This document shows positions 62,177 to 64,000 of a DNA stretch of 64,000 bases, one piece after another. The first letter of the stretch is position 1; the number at the start of each line of letters is the position of its first letter. A program made the translations under genes and the position numbers. This DNA is from Fundidesulfovibrio magnetotacticus (lineage in GTDB: Bacteria > Desulfobacterota > Desulfovibrionia > Desulfovibrionales > Desulfovibrionaceae), in assembly GCF_013019105.1 (NCBI RefSeq), contig NZ_BLTE01000007.1:1-64000 (forward strand). The letters are read 5' to 3'. Below the pieces are notes generated by a model. The model did not search any database. It was given only the letters and a program-made list of their open reading frames with translations, and was not told where the DNA came from.

Positions 62177-63313
62177 CTACTGGAGCAGGGCCGGGGCGGG
62201 CGGGACGCTCGACAGGTCCTGCGGCTTGTCGCCGGTCATCACCAGCACGGAGGCCGTGACCCCGGCGCGCAGGAGCACGCCCTCCTCCAGGCGCAGCAGG
62301 CGCACGCGCACGGGGATGCGCTGGGCCAGGCGGATCCACTCGAAGGTGGGGCTCACGGTGGGCAGCAGGTCCTGCCCGGTGCTGCCGTCCTTCTGGAAGA
62401 TGCCCCAGCCGATGCTCTCCACCACGCCCTGCAGGGGCTTGTCGGGGTAGCTCATGAGGGTCACCACGGCGGGGTGTCCGGGCTGGATGCGCCCCACCTG
62501 GGTTTCCATGAAGTAGCCCGAAATCCAGAAGCTGGAGGCGTCCACCAGGGCCAGTGCGGGCTGGTTGGCCACGGCCTGGCTGCCCAGGCGCAGGTTCAGA
62601 TTGGTCACGTAGCCGTCCACGGAGGCCTGCTGGCGCGTGAACTCCAGGTTGAGCCGGGCGTCCTCCAGGGCGGCGCGGGCGGCGCGCAGCTGGGGGTTGT
62701 CCTCGCCCAGGGGGCCTCGCGCGGTCACGGAGCGGTCCAGTTCGGCGTCGGCCTGGCGCTTGGCCGCAGTCGCCAGGCGCAGGGCGGACTGGGCCTGCTG
62801 GCGGCGGGCCTGCACGGTGTCGTGGGTCTCCTTGGACTGGTCGTAGGCCTGCACCGGGATGGTGGCCTCGGCCACCAGGGTGGAGGCGCGCCCCAGGTTC
62901 TTGCGCGCCAGCAGGAGCTGGGCCTCGAAGTCCGCGATGCCCGATTCGGCCTGCTTCACCCGCGATTCGGCCTGGCGCACGGCCTCCTCGGCGGCGCGCA
63001 CCTGATGGTCCAGGGCCGCGAGGTTCTGCAGGGTCAGGTCCAGGTTGGCCTGGGCCTCCTTGAGTTTGGATTCGAAGGTGCGCGGGTCGATCTCGAAGAG
63101 CAGGTCCCCGGCCGCCACGCGCTGGTTGTCCACCACGGGAAGGCGCACGATGGGGCCCGACACGCGCGGCGACACCAGCACCACGTTGGCCCGCACCTGG
63201 CCGTCGCGGGTCCACGGGTTGACCAGGTACTGCCGGTACTTGAGGCCCAGGGCCAGCACGGCCAGCAGGACCACGGCAAGGGTTACGGCGGTTTTGCGGC
63301 GTTCGAAGCGCAT
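62177..63313 (-). CDS. HlyD-family efflux adaptor (AaeA/EmrA-like)
   Basis: 378 aa. N-terminal membrane anchor (about 8-25), then the adaptor core: VRANVVLVSPRVSGPIVRLPV (first lipoyl half), a long coiled-coil hairpin (about 85-185), and DGYVTNLNLRLGSQAV with SFWISGYFMETQVGRIQPGHPA (second lipoyl half and beta barrel). In AaeXAB-type pumps this links the FUSC inner-membrane protein to the outer membrane and exports aromatic carboxylic acids. It is 4 bp after the small DUF1656 gene. Confidence 0.9.
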   Translation of the reverse strand: MRFERRKTAVTLAVVLLAVLALGLKYRQYLVNPWTRDGQVRANVVLVSPRVSGPIVRLPVVDNQRVAAGDLLFEIDPRTFESKLKEAQANLDLTLQNLAALDHQVRAAEEAVRQAESRVKQAESGIADFEAQLLLARKNLGRASTLVAEATIPVQAYDQSKETHDTVQARRQQAQSALRLATAAKRQADAELDRSVTARGPLGEDNPQLRAARAALEDARLNLEFTRQQASVDGYVTNLNLRLGSQAVANQPALALVDASSFWISGYFMETQVGRIQPGHPAVVTLMSYPDKPLQGVVESIGWGIFQKDGSTGQDLLPTVSPTFEWIRLAQRIPVRVRLLRLEEGVLLRAGVTASVLVMTGDKPQDLSSVPPAPALLQ

Positions 63314-63317
63314 GGCG

Positions 63318-63530
63318 TCAGCTGGGCAGGACGAAGGTCCCGAAGAGGCAGGCGAGGATGGCGCTCACGGCCAGGAACGCCAGGGCCGGGTTGGTGAAGT
63401 AGCGGCTCAGGCGCAGGGCGTTGAGCCGCCAGGCCAGCAGGCACGTGGCCAGCACCCCCAGGGCCGAGGCCAGGAAGAAGGGCGGGAAGTAGATCCCGAA
63501 GAGGTCGATCTCGTGGGGCACGCTGAACAT
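63318..63530 (-). CDS. DUF1656 small membrane protein (AaeX-like)
   Basis: 70 aa from the ATG at 63530 (GGAGG 4 nt upstream). Starts FSVPHEIDLFGIYFPPFF, the family signature (E-I-D-xx-G-x-Y-xPP), followed by two membrane helices. Always found with HlyD-type adaptors and FUSC pumps; exact role unknown. Confidence 0.9.
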   Translation of the reverse strand: MFSVPHEIDLFGIYFPPFFLASALGVLATCLLAWRLNALRLSRYFTNPALAFLAVSAILACLFGTFVLPS

Positions 63531-63604
63531 CGGGCCTCCTGCTCCGGTTTGCCGCGTCTCGCTCCTGTTGTGAAAGACATGGCGTCCTTTATCAAGGCGA
63601 ATCA

Positions 63605-64000
63605 TCAGAAGCGCGTCTGGGCCAGCGCTTCCACGTCCAGCCGGGGGTGCAGCCCGTCCAGGGCCAGGGCGTGGCGCAGCACCGTGGAGACGCACTGGCC
63701 GAAGCAGAGGAGAAGGCGCTCGGAGTCGGGGTCGGCGGCGGCGTGCCGCGCGGCGCGCGCCTCCAGGTCCGCCAGGGCCTGATCGGCCTCGCCCGCCGCG
63801 AGGGCCGCCGGGGCGCCGGGACCGGCGGCCACGGCCACGCCGGGGCCTGGTCCAGGACCGGAACCGCCGGGGCCTTGACCGGGTCCGGAGCCGGGCGCGG
63901 GGGCGGGGCCGGTCCCGGAGGCGGGACCCGGCGCGGCGGCGGAACCCGCCCCGCCTGCCCGCGCGCCCACGGCCTCCAGCACCGCGCGCACCCGCTCCAT
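63605..64000 (-). CDS. C-terminal part of a FUSC-like efflux membrane protein (cut by window edge)
   Basis: 131 residues are visible and the frame runs off the right edge. It has a Gly/Pro/Ala-rich low-complexity linker (about 16-70) followed by a helical tail ending FGQCVSTVLRHALALDGLHPRLDVEALAQTRF. The assignment rests mainly on position: FUSC, DUF1656 and HlyD genes in this order form aromatic-acid efflux systems. The linker is unusual for the family. Confidence 0.5.
   Translation of the reverse strand: MERVRAVLEAVGARAGGAGSAAAPGPASGTGPAPAPGSGPGQGPGGSGPGPGPGVAVAAGPGAPAALAAGEADQALADLEARAARHAAADPDSERLLLCFGQCVSTVLRHALALDGLHPRLDVEALAQTRF

Overview
The window reads as one chromosome segment of a GC-rich, diderm, probably deltaproteobacterial organism (Desulfovibrionaceae-like). 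This is inferred from the XrtA/PEP-CTERM locus, the molybdenum-hydroxylase genes, the dense GTG/ATG overlaps and the hairpin-rich intergenic DNA. No rRNA or intact tRNA is present to confirm it. GC content is uneven: core genes are GC-rich, while several acyltransferase and polysaccharide genes (about 23.5-25.6, 28.3-32.0 and 36.4-38.0 kb) are clearly AT-richer and look acquired.

Layout. (1) 0.1-2.8 kb: right end of an integrated element, with a Fic protein, a tyrosine integrase and a truncated 3' copy of tRNA-Asn(GUU) as attachment site, followed by the host terminator and a decayed transposase. (2) 4.1-8 kb: a receiver-PAS protein, a first PEP-CTERM protein and a GGDEF-PilZ diguanylate cyclase. 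(3) 8.7-23.5 kb: a complete XrtA-type exopolysaccharide/protein-sorting core (prsT, priming sugar transferase, export protein, chain-length protein, tyrosine autokinase, GspA-like ATPase, beta-barrel, exosortase, EpsI, prsK, prsR). (4) 23.5-42.9 kb: polysaccharide assembly, with three membrane acyltransferases, an O-antigen ligase/polymerase, seven glycosyltransferases (one of them the GT1-type gene at the far end), a deacetylase, a flippase, a GH123-like enzyme and a second PEP-CTERM protein. (5) 43-48.2 kb: a minus-strand group encoding a PilZ protein with an RHH-like N-terminus, a sigma54 activator with a degenerate receiver, a FeeM-type N-acyl amino acid synthase and a ThiF/nitroreductase fusion. 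(6) 48.5-51.5 kb: a methyltransferase-like protein, a third PEP-CTERM protein and a patatin. (7) 51.7-62.0 kb: two converging gene groups, one with a HATPase-like protein, an aminotransferase and an MFS transporter, the other with an acyl-AMP ligase, an ACP-GNAT protein and a three-subunit molybdenum hydroxylase. (8) 62.2-64 kb: an AaeXAB-like efflux system cut by the window edge.

How it fits together. PrsK/PrsR is a sigma54-type two-component system. I find -24/-12 elements upstream of all three PEP-CTERM genes and a weaker one upstream of prsT. Two of the PEP-CTERM promoters share a 16-bp box (13 of 16 identical) placed 76 and 77 bp upstream of the -24 element, a good candidate for the PrsR site. 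The most unusual part is the 43-48 kb group: it appears to link c-di-GMP sensing, a sigma54 activator, a long-chain N-acyl amino acid synthase and an E1-like/flavin fusion enzyme, which suggests a modified N-acyl amino acid product tied to the exosortase system. The 51.7-62 kb region is a second candidate for an undescribed small-molecule pathway.
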